Assembly: GCA_948470475.1 (NCBI GenBank)
Contig: OX419346.1
Location: forward strand, 2,249,731-2,313,730
Reading direction: 5' to 3'
Length of the DNA stretch: 64,000 nt
DNA from: Galaxea fascicularis
Lineage: Eukaryota; Cnidaria; Anthozoa; Scleractinia; Euphylliidae
Made by a program: the position numbers and the translations under genes. The first letter of the stretch is position 1. The number at the start of each line of letters is the position of its first letter. Below the pieces are notes generated by a model, which saw nothing but the letters and a program-made list of their open reading frames with translations, did no database searches and had not been told where the DNA came from. Of this stretch, positions 13,900 to 27,200 are shown piece by piece.

Positions 13900-15257
13900 T
13901 ATTTCAAAGAGGAGTCAGGAAATCATGTTGAAATGCTTTGAAAAACTCCCAAAACATTATTTCTACTCTTATTTCAGCTGTGTGCAAGATTTCAGCAAAG
14001 TTGAAATTTTGACCAAAACCCAAAGGGGTTAACCCATGGTTTTGGCTCAAATTTGGAATTTGGCTGAAACTTTGCCTATTTCAAAGAGTAGTCAGGAAAT
14101 CATGTTGAAATGCCTCGAAGAACTCCCAAAAAATTATTTCTACTCTTATTTGAGCTGTGTGCAAGATTTCAGCAAAGTTGAAATTTTGACCAAAACCCAA
14201 AGGGCAATTTGGCTCAAATTTGGAATTTCGCTGAAACTTTGCCTATTTCAAAGAGAAGTCAGGAAATCATGTTAAAATGCTTTAAAGAACTCCCAAGACA
14301 TTGTTTCTACTCTTATTTGAGCTGTGTGCAAGATTTCAGCAAAGTTGAAATTTTGACCAAAACCCAAAGGGGTTAACCCATGGTTTTGGCTCAAATTTGG
14401 AATTTGGCTAAAACTTTGCCTATTTCAAAAAGGAGTCAGAAAATCATGTTGAAATGCTTCGAAGAACTCCCAAAGCATTATTTCTACTCTTATTTGAGCT
14501 GTGTGCAAGATTTCAGCAAAGTTGAAATTTTGAGCAAAACCCAAAGGGGTTAACCCATGGTTTTGGCTCAAATTTGGAATTTGGCTGAAAAGTTGCCTAT
14601 TTCAAAGAAGAGTCAGGAAATCATGTGTAAATGCTTCAAAGGACTCCCAAGACATTGTTTCTACTCTTATTTGAGCTGTGTGCAAGATTTCAGCACTGTT
14701 GAAAGTTTGACCAAAACCCAAAGGGGTTAACCCATGGTTTTGGCTCAAATTTGGAATTTGGCTGAAACTTTGCCTATTTTAAAGAGGAGTCAGGAAATCA
14801 TGTTGCAATGCTTCGAAGAACTCCCAAAACATTATTTCTATTCTTATTGGAGCTGTGTGCAAGATTTCAGCAAAGTTGAAATTTTGACCAAAACCCAAAG
14901 GTGTTAACCCATGGTTTTGGCTCAAATTTGGAATTTGGCTGAAACTTTGCCTATTTTAAAGAGGAGTCAGGAAATCATGTTGAAATGCTTCGAAGAACTC
15001 CCAAAACATTATTTCTACTCTTATTTGAGCTGTGTGCAAGATTTCAGCAAAGTTGAAATTTTGACCAAAACCCAAAGGGGTTAACCCATGCTTTTGGCTC
15101 AAATTTGGAATTTGGCTGAAACATTGCCTATTTCAAAGAGGAGTCAGGAAATCATGTTGAAATGCTTCGAAGAACTCCCAAAACATTATTTCTACTCTTA
15201 TTTGAGCTGTGTGCAAGATTTCAGCAAAGTTGAAATTTTGACCAAAACCCAAAGGGG
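13900..15257 (+). repeat. Satellite HOR family A, shorter third copy (about 8 monomers)
   Basis: This stretch carries the same ordered variants as the two 1,772-bp copies downstream: GCCTCGAAGAACTCCCAAAAAATT (at 14,105), then TTTAAAGAACTCCCAAGACATTG (14,281), then AAAAAGGAGTCAG, AAAAGTTGCC with TGTGTAAATG, and TGTTGCAATG with TATTGGAGC. Offsets to the next copy are 1,406 to 1,416 bp, about eight periods. One monomer near 14,197 is truncated: sequence around GGTTAACCCATGG is missing and AGGG joins CAATTTGG. The block reads as an older or internally deleted relative of the ten-monomer unit. Confidence 0.65.
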
Positions 15258-17029
15258 TTAACCCATGGTTTTGGCTCAAATTTGGAATTTGGCTGAAACT
15301 TTGCCTATTTCAAAGAGGAGTCAGGAAATCATGTTAAAATGCTTCGAAGAACTCCCAAAACATTATTTCTACTCTTATTTGAGCTGTGTGCAAGATTTCA
15401 GCAAAATTGAAATTTTGACCAAAACCCAAAGGGGTTAACCCATGGTTTTGGCTCAAATTTGGAATTTGGCTGAAACTTTGCCTATTTCAAAGAGGAGTCA
15501 GGAAATCATGTTGAAATGCCTCGAAGAACTCCCAAAAAATTATTTCTACTCTTATTTGAGCTGTGTGCAAGATTTCAGCAAAGTTGAAATTTTGACCAAA
15601 ACCCAAAGGGGTTAACCCATGGTTTTGGCTCAAATTTGGAATTTCGCTGAAACTTTGCCTATTTCAAAGAGAAGTCAGGAAATCATGTTAAAATGCTTTA
15701 AAGAACTCCCAAGACATTGTTTCTACTCTTATTTGAGCTGTGTGCAAGATTTGAGCAAAGTTGAAATTTTGACCAAAACCCAAAGGGGTTAACCCATGGT
15801 TTTGGCTCAAATTTGGAATTTGGCTAAAACTTTGCCTATTTCAAAAAGGAGTCAGGAAATCATGTTGAAATGCTTCGAAGAACTCCCAAAGCATTATTTC
15901 TACTCTTATTTGAGCTGTGTGCAAGATTTCAGCAAAGTTGAAATTTTGAGCAAAACCCAAAGGGGTTAACCCATGGTTTTGGCTCAAATTTGGAATTTGG
16001 CTGAAAAGTTGCCTATTTCAAAGAAGAGTCAGGAAATCATGTGTAAATGCTTCAAAGGACTCCCAAGACATTGTTTCTACTCTTATTTGAGCTGTGTGCA
16101 AGATTTCAGCACTGTTGAAAGTTTGACCAAAACCCAAAGGGGTTAACCCATGGTTTTGGCTCAAATTTGGAATTTGGCTGAAACTTTGCCTATTTTAAAG
16201 AGGAGTCAGGAAATCATGTTGCAATGCTTCGAAGAACTCCCAAAACATTATTTCTATTCTTATTGGAGCTGTGTGCAAGATTTCAGCAAAGGTGAAATTT
16301 TGACCAAAACCCAAAGGGGTTAACCCATGGTTTTGGCTCAAATTTAGAATTTGGCTGAAACTTTGCCTATTTCAAAGAGGAGTCAGGAAATCATGTTGAA
16401 ATGCTTCGAAGAACTCCCAAAACATTATTTCTACTCTTATTTGAGCTGTGTGCAAGATTTCAGCAAAGGTGAAATTTTGACCAAAACCCAAAGGGGTTAA
16501 CCCATGGTTTTGGCTCAAATTTAGAATTTGGCTGAAACTTTGCCTATTTCAAAGAGGAGTCAGGAAATCATGTTGAAATGCTTCGAAGAACTCCCAAAAC
16601 ATTATTTCTACTCTTATTTGAGCTGTGTGCAAGATTTCAGCAAAGTTGAAATTTTGACCAAAAAAACGAAACGGGTTAACCCATGGTTTTGGCTCAAATT
16701 TGGAATTTGGCTGAAACTTTGCCTATTTCAAAGAGGAGTCAGGAAATCATGTTGAAATGCTTCGAAGAACTCCCAAAACATTATTTCTACTCTTATTTGA
16801 GCTGTGTGCAAGATTTCAGCAAAGGTGAAATTTTGACCAAAACCCAAAGGGGTTAACCCATGGTTTTGGCTCAAATTTAGAATTTGGCTGAAACTTTGCC
16901 TATTTCAAAGAGGAGTCAGGAAATCATGTTGAAATGCTTCGAAGAACTCCCAAAACATTATTTCTACTCTTATTTGAGCTGTGTGCAAGATTTCAGCAAA
17001 GTTGACATTTTGACCAAAACCCAAAGGGG
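15258..17029 (+). repeat. Satellite higher-order repeat A, copy 1 (1,772 bp, ten monomers)
   Basis: Ten consecutive monomers, each distinguishable by private variants, form a unit that repeats immediately afterwards at an offset of 1,772 bp. Matching pairs checked by eye include GCCTCGAAG at 15,518 and 17,290, TTTAAAGAACTCC at 15,697 and 17,469, AGATTTGAGC near 15,750 and 17,522, and the AAAAAAACGAAACGGG variant in the 16.5-kb and 18.3-kb monomers. The two copies look essentially identical over what I compared, which implies a recent unequal exchange or similar duplication. Confidence 0.85.
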
Positions 17030-18801
17030 TTAACCCATGGTTTTGGCTCAAATTTGGAATTTGGCTGAAACTTTGCCTATTTCAAAGAGGAGTCAGGAAA
17101 TCATGTTAAAATGCTTCGAAGAACTCCCAAAACATTATTTCTACTCTTATTTGAGCTGTGTGCAAGATTTCAGCAAAATTGAAATTTTGACCAAAACCCA
17201 AAGGGGTTAACCCATGGTTTTGGCTCAAATTTGGAATTTGGCTGAAACTTTGCCTATTTCAAAGAGGAGTCAGGAAATCATGTTGAAATGCCTCGAAGAA
17301 CTCCCAAAAAATTATTTCTACTCTTATTTGAGCTGTGTGCAAGATTTCAGCAAAGTTGAAATTTTGACCAAAACCCAAAGGGGTTAACCCATGGTTTTGG
17401 CTCAAATTTGGAATTTCGCTGAAACTTTGCCTATTTCAAAGAGAAGTCAGGAAATCATGTTAAAATGCTTTAAAGAACTCCCAAGACATTGTTTCTACTC
17501 TTATTTGAGCTGTGTGCAAGATTTGAGCAAAGTTGAAATTTTGACCAAAACCCAAAGGGGTTAACCCATGGTTTTGGCTCAAATTTGGAATTTGGCTAAA
17601 ACTTTGCCTATTTCAAAAAGGAGTCAGGAAATCATGTTGAAATGCTTCGAAGAACTCCCAAAGCATTATTTCTACTCTTATTTGAGCTGTGTGCAAGATT
17701 TCAGCAAAGTTGAAATTTTGAGCAAAACCCAAAGGGGTTAACCCATGGTTTTGGCTCAAATTTGGAATTTGGCTGAAAAGTTGCCTATTTCAAAGAAGAG
17801 TCAGGAAATCATGTGTAAATGCTTCAAAGGACTCCCAAGACATTGTTTCTACTCTTATTTGAGCTGTGTGCAAGATTTCAGCACTGTTGAAAGTTTGACC
17901 AAAACCCAAAGGGGTTAACCCATGGTTTTGGCTCAAATTTGGAATTTGGCTGAAACTTTGCCTATTTTAAAGAGGAGTCAGGAAATCATGTTGCAATGCT
18001 TCGAAGAACTCCCAAAACATTATTTCTATTCTTATTGGAGCTGTGTGCAAGATTTCAGCAAAGGTGAAATTTTGACCAAAACCCAAAGGGGTTAACCCAT
18101 GGTTTTGGCTCAAATTTAGAATTTGGCTGAAACTTTGCCTATTTCAAAGAGGAGTCAGGAAATCATGTTGAAATGCTTCGAAGAACTCCCAAAACATTAT
18201 TTCTACTCTTATTTGAGCTGTGTGCAAGATTTCAGCAAAGGTGAAATTTTGACCAAAACCCAAAGGGGTTAACCCATGGTTTTGGCTCAAATTTAGAATT
18301 TGGCTGAAACTTTGCCTATTTCAAAGAGGAGTCAGGAAATCATGTTGAAATGCTTCGAAGAACTCCCAAAACATTATTTCTACTCTTATTTGAGCTGTGT
18401 GCAAGATTTCAGCAAAGTTGAAATTTTGACCAAAAAAACGAAACGGGTTAACCCATGGTTTTGGCTCAAATTTGGAATTTGGCTGAAACTTTGCCTATTT
18501 CAAAGAGGAGTCAGGAAATCATGTTGAAATGCTTCGAAGAACTCCCAAAACATTATTTCTACTCTTATTTGAGCTGTGTGCAAGATTTCAGCAAAGGTGA
18601 AATTTTGACCAAAACCCAAAGGGGTTAACCCATGGTTTTGGCTCAAATTTAGAATTTGGCTGAAACTTTGCCTATTTCAAAGAGGAGTCAGGAAATCATG
18701 TTGAAATGCTTCGAAGAACTCCCAAAACATTATTTCTACTCTTATTTGAGCTGTGTGCAAGATTTCAGCAAAGTTGACATTTTGACCAAAACCCAAAGGG
18801 G
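17030..18801 (+). repeat. Satellite higher-order repeat A, copy 2 (1,772 bp, ten monomers)
   Basis: This is the second copy of the ten-monomer unit. It starts at TTAA 17,030 and ends before TTAA 18,802. The 1,772-bp length is two bases more than ten exact periods; the A-rich insertion in the 18.3-kb monomer is one visible source of extra length. After 18,801 the match breaks off: the next monomer has CTTTGAAAAACTCCC and GAGCAGTGTG instead of the copy-1 opening variants. Confidence 0.85.
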
Positions 18802-21278
18802 TTAACCCATGGTTTTGGCTCAAATTTGGAATTTGGCTGAAACTTTGCCTATTTCAAAGAGGAGTCAGGAAATCATGTTGAAATGCTTTGAAAAACTCCC
18901 AAAACATTATTTCTACTCTTATTTGAGCAGTGTGCAAGATTTCAGCAAAGTTGAAATTTTGACCAAAACCCAAAGGGGTTAACCCATGGTTTTGGCTCAA
19001 ATTTGGAATTTGGCTGAAACTTTGCCTATTTCAAAGAGGAGTCAGGAAATCATGTTGAAATGCTTCGAAGAACTCCCAAAACATTATTTCTACTCTTATT
19101 TGAGCTGTGTGCAAGATTTCAGCAAAGTTGAAATTTTGACCAAAACCCAAAGGGGTTAACCCATGGTTTTGGCTCAAATTTGGAATTTGGCTGAAACTTT
19201 GCGTATTTCAAAGAGGAGTCAGGAAATCATGTTGAAATGCTTCGAAGAACTCTTAAAACATTATTTCTACTCTTATTTGAGCTGTGTGCAAGATTTCAGC
19301 AAAGTTGAAATTTTGACCAAAACCCAAACGGGTTAACCCATGGTTTTGGCTCAAATTTGGAATTTGGCTGAAACTTTGCCTATTTCAAAGAGGAGTCAGG
19401 AAATCATGTTGAAATGCTTCGAAGAACTCCCAAAACATTATTTCTACTCTTATTTGAGCTGTGTGCAAGATTTCAGCAAAGTTGAAATTTTGACCAAAAC
19501 CCAAAGGGGTTAACCCATGGTTTTGGCTCAAATTTGGAATATGGCTGAAACTTTGCCTATTTCAAAGAGGAGTCAGGAAATCATGTTAAAATGCTTCGAA
19601 GAACTCCCAAAACATTATTTCTACTCTTATTTGAGCTGTGTGCAAGATTTCAGCAAAATTGAAATTTTGACCAAAACCCAAAGGGGTTAACCCATGGTTT
19701 TGGCTCAAATTTGGAATTTGGCTGAAACTTTGCCTATTTCAAAGAGGAGTCAGGAAATCATGTTGAAATGCTTCGAAGAACTCCCAAAACATTATTTCTA
19801 CTCTTATTTGAGCTGTGTGCAAGATTTCAGCAAAGTTGACATTTTGACCAAAACCCAAAGGGGTTAACCCATGGTTTTGGCTCAAATTTGGAATTTGGCT
19901 GAAACTTTGCCTATTTCAAAGAGGAGTCAGGAAATCATGTTGAAATGCTTCGAAGAACTCCCAAAACATTATTTCTCTTATTATTTGAGCTGTTTCCAAG
20001 ATTTCAGCAAAGTTAAAATTTTGACCAAAACCCAAAGGGGTTAACCCATGGTTTTGGCTCAAATTTGGAATTTGGCTGAAACTTTGCCTATTTTAAAGAG
20101 GAGTCAGGAAATCATGTTGAAATGCTTCGAAGAACTCCCAAAACATTATTTCTACTCGTATTTGAGCTGTGTGCAAGATTTCAGCAAAGTTGAAATTTTG
20201 ACCAAAACCCAAAGGGGTTAACCCATGGTTTTGGCTCAAATTTGGAATTTGGCTGAAACTTTGCCTATTTCAAAGAGGAGTCAGGAAATCATGTTGAAAT
20301 GCTTCGAAGATCTCCCAAAACATTTTTTCTACTCTTATTTGAGCTGTGTGCAAGACTTCAGCACTGTTGAAAGTTTGACCAAAACCCAAACGGGTTAACC
20401 CATGGTTTTGGCTCAAATTTGGAATTTGGCTGAAACTTTGCCTATTTCAAAGAGGAGTCAGGAAATCATGTTGAAATGCTTCGAAGAACTCCCAAAACAT
20501 TATTTCTACTCTTATTTGAGCTGTGTGCAAAATTTCAGCAAAGTTGAAATTTTGAACAAAACCCAAACGGGTTACCCATGGTTTTGGCTCAAATTTGGAA
20601 TTTGGCTGAAACTTTGCCTATTTCAAAGAGGAGTCAGGAAATCATGTTGAAATGCTTCGAAGAACTCCCAAATCATTATTTCTACTCTTATTTGAGCTGT
20701 GTGCAAGATTTCAGCAAAGTTGAAATTTTGACCAAAACAACAAGGGGTTAACCCATGGTTTTGGCTCAAATTTGGAATTTGGCTGAAACTTTGCCTATTT
20801 CAAAGAGGAGTCAGGAAATCATGTTGAAATGCCTCGAAGAACTCCCAAAACATTATTTCTACTCGTATTTGAGCTGTGTGCAAGATTTCAGTACTGTTGA
20901 AATTTTGACCAAAACCCAAAGGGGTTAACCCATGGTTTTGGCTCAAATTTGGAATTTGGCTGAAACTTTGCCTATTTCAAAGAGGAATCAGGAAATCATG
21001 TTGAAATGCTTCGAAGAACTCCCAAAGCATTGTTTCTACTCTTATTTGAGCTGTGTGCAAGATTTCAGTACTGTTGAAATTTTGAGCAAAACCCAAAGGG
21101 GTTAACCCATGGTTTTGGCTCAAATTTGGAATTTGGCTGAAACTTTGCCTATTTCAAAGAGGAGTCAGGAAATCATGTTGAAATGCTTCGAAGAACTCCC
21201 AAAGCATTGTTTCTACTCTTATTTGAGCTGTGTGCAAGATTTCAGTACTGTTGAAATTTTGAGCAAAACCCAAAGGGG

Positions 21279-24200
21279 TTAACCCATGGTTTTGGCTCAA
21301 ATTTGGAATTTGGCTGAAATGTTGCCTATTTCAAAGAAGAGTCAGGAAATCATGTTGAAATGCTTCAAAGGACTCCCAAGACATTGTTTCTACTCTTATT
21401 TGAGCTGTGTGCAAGATTTCAGCACTGTTGAAATTTTGACCAAAACCCAAAGGGGTTAACCCATGGTTTTGGCTCAAATTTGGAATTTGGCTGAAACTTT
21501 GCCTATTTCAAAGAGGAGTCAGGAAATCATGTTGAAATGCTTCGAAGAACTCCCAAAACATTTTTTCTACTCTTATTTGAGCTGTGTGCAAGATTTCAGC
21601 AAAGTTGAAATTTTGACCAAAACCGAAAGGGGTTAACCCATGGTTTTGGCTCAAATTTGGAATTTGGCTGAAACTTTGCCTATTTCAAAGAGGAGTCAGG
21701 AAATCATGTTGAAATGCTTCGAAGAACTCCCAAAACATTATTTCTACTCTTATTTGAGCTGTGTGCAAGATTTCAGCACTGTTGAAATTTTGACCAAAAC
21801 CCAAAGGGGTTAACCCATGGTTTTGGCTCAAATTTGGAATTTGGCTGAAACTTTGCCTATTTCAAAGAGGAGTCAGGAAATCATGTTGAAATGCTTCGAA
21901 GAACTCCCAAAACATTATTTCTACTCTTATTTGAGCTGCGTGCAAGATTTCAGCAAAGTTGAAATTTTGACCAAAACCCAAACGGGTTAACCCATGGTTT
22001 TGGCTCAAATTTGGAATTTGGCTGAAACTTTGCCTATTTCAAAGAGGAATCAGGAAATCATGTTGAAATGCTTCGAAGAACTCCCAAAGCATTGTTTCTA
22101 CTCTTATTTGAGCTGTGTGCAAGATTTCAGCAAAGTTGAAATTTTGACCAAAACCCAAAGGGCTTAACCCATGGTTTTGGCTCAAATTTGGAATTTGGCT
22201 GAAACTTTGCCTATTTCAAAGAGGAGTCAGGAAATCATGTTGAAATGCTTCGAAGAACTCCCAAAAAATTATTTCTATTCTTATTTGAGCTGTGTGCAAG
22301 ATTTCAGCAAAGTTGAAATTTTGACCAAAACCCAAACGGGTTAACCCATGGTTTTGGCTCAAATTTGGAATTTGGCTGAATTGTTGCCTATTTCAAAGAA
22401 GAGTCAGGAAATCATGTTGAAATGCTTCAAAGGACTCCCAAGACATTGTTTCTACTCTTATTTGAGCTGTGTGCAAGATTTCAGCACTGTTGAAATTTTG
22501 ACCAAAACCCAAAGGGGTTAACCCATGGTTTTGGCTCAAATTTGGAATTTGGCTGAAACTTTGCCTATTTCAAAGAGGAGTCAGGAAATCATGTTGAAAT
22601 GCTTCGAAGAACTCCCAAAACATTTTTTCTACTCTTATTTGAGCTGTGTGCAAGATTTCAGCAAAGTTGAAATTTTGACCAAAACCCAAAGGGCTTAACC
22701 CATGGTTTTGGCTCAAATTTGGAATTTGGCTGAAACTTTGCCTATTTCAAAGAGGAGTCAGGAAATGATGTTGAAATGCTTCGAAGAACTCCCAAAACAT
22801 TATTTCTACTCTTATTTGAGCTGTGTGCAAGATTTCAGCACTGTTGAAATTTTGACCAAAACCCAAAGGGGTTAACCCATGGTTTTGGCTCAAATTTGGA
22901 ATTTGGCTGAAACTTTGCCTATTTCAAAGAGGAGTCAGGAAATCATGTTGAAATGCTTCGAAGAACTCCCAAAACATTATTTCTACTCTTATTTGAGCTG
23001 TGTGCAAGATTTCAGCAAAGTTGAAATTTTGACCAAAACCCAAACGGGTTAACCCATGGTTTTGGCTCAAATTTGGAATTTGGCTGAAACTTTGCCTATT
23101 TCAAAGAGGAATCAGGAAATCATGTTGAAATGCTTCGAAGAACTCCCAAAGCATTGTTTCTACTCTTATTTGAGCTGTGTGCAAGATTTCAGTACTGTTG
23201 AAATTTTGAGCAAAACCCAAAGGGGTTAACCCATGGTTTTGGCTCAAATTTGGAATTTGGCTGAAACTTTGCCTATTTCAAAGAGGAGTCAGGAAATCAT
23301 GTTGAAATGCTTCGAAGAACTCCCAAAAAATTATTTCTATTCTTATTTGAGCTGTGTGCAAGATTTCAGCAAAGTTGAAATTTTGACCAAAACCCAAACG
23401 GGTTAACCCATGGTTTTGGCTCAAATTTGGAATTTGGCTGAAATGTTGCCTATTTCAAAGAAGAGTCAGGAAATCATGTTGAAATGCTTCAAAGGACTCC
23501 CAAGACATTGTTTCTACTCTTATTTGAGCTGTGTGCAAGATTTCAGCACTGTTGAAATTTTGACCAAAACCCAAAGGGGTTAACCCATGGTTTTGGCTCA
23601 AATTTGGAATTTGGCTGAAACTTTGCCTATTTTAAAGAGGAGTCAGGAAATCATGTTAAAATGCTTCGAAGAACTCCCAAAACATTTTTTCTACTCTTAT
23701 TTGAGCTGTGTGCAAGATTTCAGCAAAGTTGAAATTTTGACCAAAACCCAAAGGGGTTAACCCATGGTTTTGGCTCAAATTTGGAATTTGGCTGAAACTT
23801 TGCCTATTTCAAAGAGGAGTCAGGAAATCATGTTGAAATGCTTCGAAGAACTCCCAAAACATTATTTCTACTCTTATTTGAGCTGTGTGCAAGATTTCAG
23901 CACTGTTGAAATTTTGACCAAAACCCAAAGGGGTTAACCCATGGTTTTGGCTCAAATTTGGAATTTGGCTGAAACTTTGCCTATTTCAAAGAGGAGTCAG
24001 GAAATCATGTTGAAATGCTTCGAAGAACTCCCAAAACATTATTTCTACTCTTATTTGAGCTGTGTGCAAGATTTCAGCAAACTTGACATTTTGACCAAAA
24101 CCCAAAGGGGTTAACCCATGGTTTTGGCTCAAATTTGGAATTTGGCTGAAACTTTGCCTATTTCAAAGAGGAGTCAGGAAATCATGTTGAAATGCTTCGA

Positions 24201-27200
24201 AGAACTCCCAAAACATTATTTCTACTCTTATTTGAGCTGTGTGCAAGATTTCAGCAAACTTGACATTTTGACCAAAACCCAAACGGGTTAACCCATGGTT
24301 TTGGCTCAAATTTGGAATTTGGCTGAAACTTTGCCTATTTCAAAGAGGAGTCAGGAAATCATGTTGAAATGCTTCGAAGAACTCCCAAAACATTATTTCT
24401 ACTCTTATTTGAGCTGTGTGCAAGATTTCAGCAAAGTTGAAATTTTGACCAAAACCCAAACGGGTTAACCCATGGTTTTGGCTCAAATTTGGAATTTGGC
24501 TGAAACTTTGCCTATTTCAAAGAGGAGTCAGGAATTTATGTTGAAATGCTTCGAAGAACTCCCAAAAAATTATTTCTACTCTTATTTGAGCTGTGTGCAA
24601 GATTTCAGCAAAGTTGAAATTTTGACCAAAACCCAAAGGGGTTAACCCATGGTTTTGGCTCAAATTTGGAATTTGGCTGAAACTTTGCCTATTTCAAAGA
24701 GGAGTCAGGAAATCATGTTGAAATGCCTCGAAGAACTCCCAAAACATTATTTCTACTCGTATTTGAGCTGTGTGCAAGATTTTAGTACTGTTGAAATTTT
24801 GAGCAAAACCCAAAGGGGTTAACCCATGGTTTTGGCTCAAATTTGGAATTTGGCTGAAACTTTGCCTATTTCAAAGAGGAATCAGGAAATCATGTTGAAA
24901 TGCTTCGAAGAACTCCCAAAGCATTGTTTCTACTCTTATTTGAGCTGTGTGCAAGATTTCAGTACTGTTGAAATTTTGACCAAAACCCAAAGGGGTTAAC
25001 CCATGGTTTTGGCTCAAATTTGGAATTTGGCTGAAACTTTGCCTATTTCAAAGAGGAGTCAGGAAATCATGTTGAAATGCTTCGAAGAACTCCCAAAAAA
25101 TTATTTCTATTCTTATTTGAGCTGTGTGCAAGATTTCAGAAAAGTTGAAATTTTGACCAAAACCCAAAGGGGTTAACCCATGGTTTTGGCTCAAATTTGG
25201 AATTTGGCTGAATTGTTGCCTATTTCAAAGAGGAGTCAGGAAATCATGTTGAAATGCTTCAAAGGACTCCCAAGACATTGTTTCTACTCTTATTTGAGCT
25301 GTGTGCAAGATTTCAGCACTGTTGAAATTTTGACCAAAACCCAAAGGGGTTAACTTATGGTTTTGGCTGAAATTTGGAATTTGGCTAAAACTTTGCCTAT
25401 TTTAAAGAGGAGTCAGGAAATCATGTTGAAATGCTTCGAAGAACTCCCAAAACATTTTTTCTACTCTTATTTGAGCTGTGTGCAAGATTTCAGCAAAGTT
25501 GAAATTTTGACCAAAACCCAAAGGGGTTAACCCATGGTTTTGGCTCAAATTTGGAATTTGGCTGAAACTTTGCCTATTTCAAAGAGGAGTCAGGAAATCA
25601 TGTTGAAATGCTTCGAAGAACTCCCAAAACATTATTTCTACTCATATTTGAGCTGTGTGCAAGATTTCAGCAAAGTTGAAATTTTGACCAAAACCCAAAG
25701 GGGTTAACCCATGGTTTTGGCTCAAATTTGGAATTTGGCTGAAACTTTGCCTATTTCAAAGAGGAGTCAGGAAATCATGTTGAAATGCTTCGAAGAACTC
25801 CCAAAACATTATTTCTACTCTTATTTGAGCTGTGTGCAAGATTTCAGCAAAGTTGAAATTTTGACCAAAACCCAAAGGGGTTAACCCATGGTTTTGGCTC
25901 AAATTTGGAATTTGGCTGAAACTTTGCCTATTTCAAAGAGGAGTCAGGAAATCATGTTGAAATGCTTCGAAGAACTCCCAAAACATTATTTCTACTCTTA
26001 TTTGAGCTGTGTGCAAGATTTCAGCAAAGTTGAAATTTTGACCAAAACCCAAACGGGTTAACCCATGGTTTTGGCTCAAATTTGGAATTTGGCTGAAACT
26101 TTGCCTATTTCAAAGAGGAGTCAGGAAATCATGTTGAAATGCTTCGAAGAACTCCCAAAACATTTTTTCTACTCTTATTTGAGCTGTGTGCAAGATTTCA
26201 GCAAAGTTGAAATTTTGAGCAAAACCCAAAGGGGTTAACCCATGGTTTTGGCTCAAATTTGGAATTTGGCTGAAACTTTGCCTATTTCAAAGAGGAATCA
26301 GGAAATCATGTTGAAATGCTTCGAAGAACTCCCAAAGCATTGTTTCTACTCTTATTTGAGCTGTGTGCAAGATTTCAGTACTGTTGAAATTTTGACCAAA
26401 ACCCAAAGGGGTTAACCCATGGTTTTGGCTCAAATTTGGAATTTGGCTGAAACTTTGCCTATTTCAAAGAGGAGTCAGGAAATCATGTTGAAATGCTTCG
26501 AAAAACTCCCAAAGCATTGTTTCTACTCTTATTTGAGCTGTGTGCAAGATTTGAGTACTGTTGAAATTTTAAGCAAAACCCAAAGGGGTTAACCCATGGT
26601 TTTGGCTCAAATTTGGAATTTGGCTGAAACTTTGCCTATTTCAAAGAGGAGTCAGGAAATCATGTTGAAATGCTTCGAAGAACTCCCAAAAAATTATTTC
26701 TATTCTTATTTGAGCTGTGTGCAAGATTTCAGAAAAGTTGAAATTTTGACCAAAACCCAAAGGGGTTAACCCATGGTTTTGGCTCAAATTTGGAATTTGG
26801 CTGAAATGTTGCCTATTTCAAAGAGGAGTCAGGAAATCATGTTGAAATGCTTCAAAGGACTCCCAAGACATTGTTTCTACTCTTATTTGAGCTGTGTGCA
26901 AGATTTCAGCACTGTTGAAATTTTGACCAAAACCCAAAGGGGTTAACCCATGGTTTTGGCTCAAATTTGGAATTTGGCTGAAACTTTGCCTATTTTAAAG
27001 AGGAGTCAGGAAATCATGTTGTAATGCTTCGAAGAACTCCCAAAACATTTTTTCTACTCTTATTTGAGCTGTGTGCAAGATTTCAGCAAAGTTGAAATTT
27101 TGACCAAAACCCAAACGGGTTAACCCATGGTTTTGGCTCAAATTTGGAATTTGGCTGAAACTTTGCCTATTTCAAAGAGGAGTCAGGAAATCATGTTGAA

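Noticed and set aside
3432..20650. Open frames of 69-83 codons within the repeat array (for example 3,432, 8,016, 8,548, 10,142, 16,528, 18,300, 20,402)
   Set aside because: Each is one satellite monomer plus part of the next, lengthened by an indel that skips the usual TAA. Differences between copies are mostly amino-acid changing and frames break constantly, so I do not treat them as genes.
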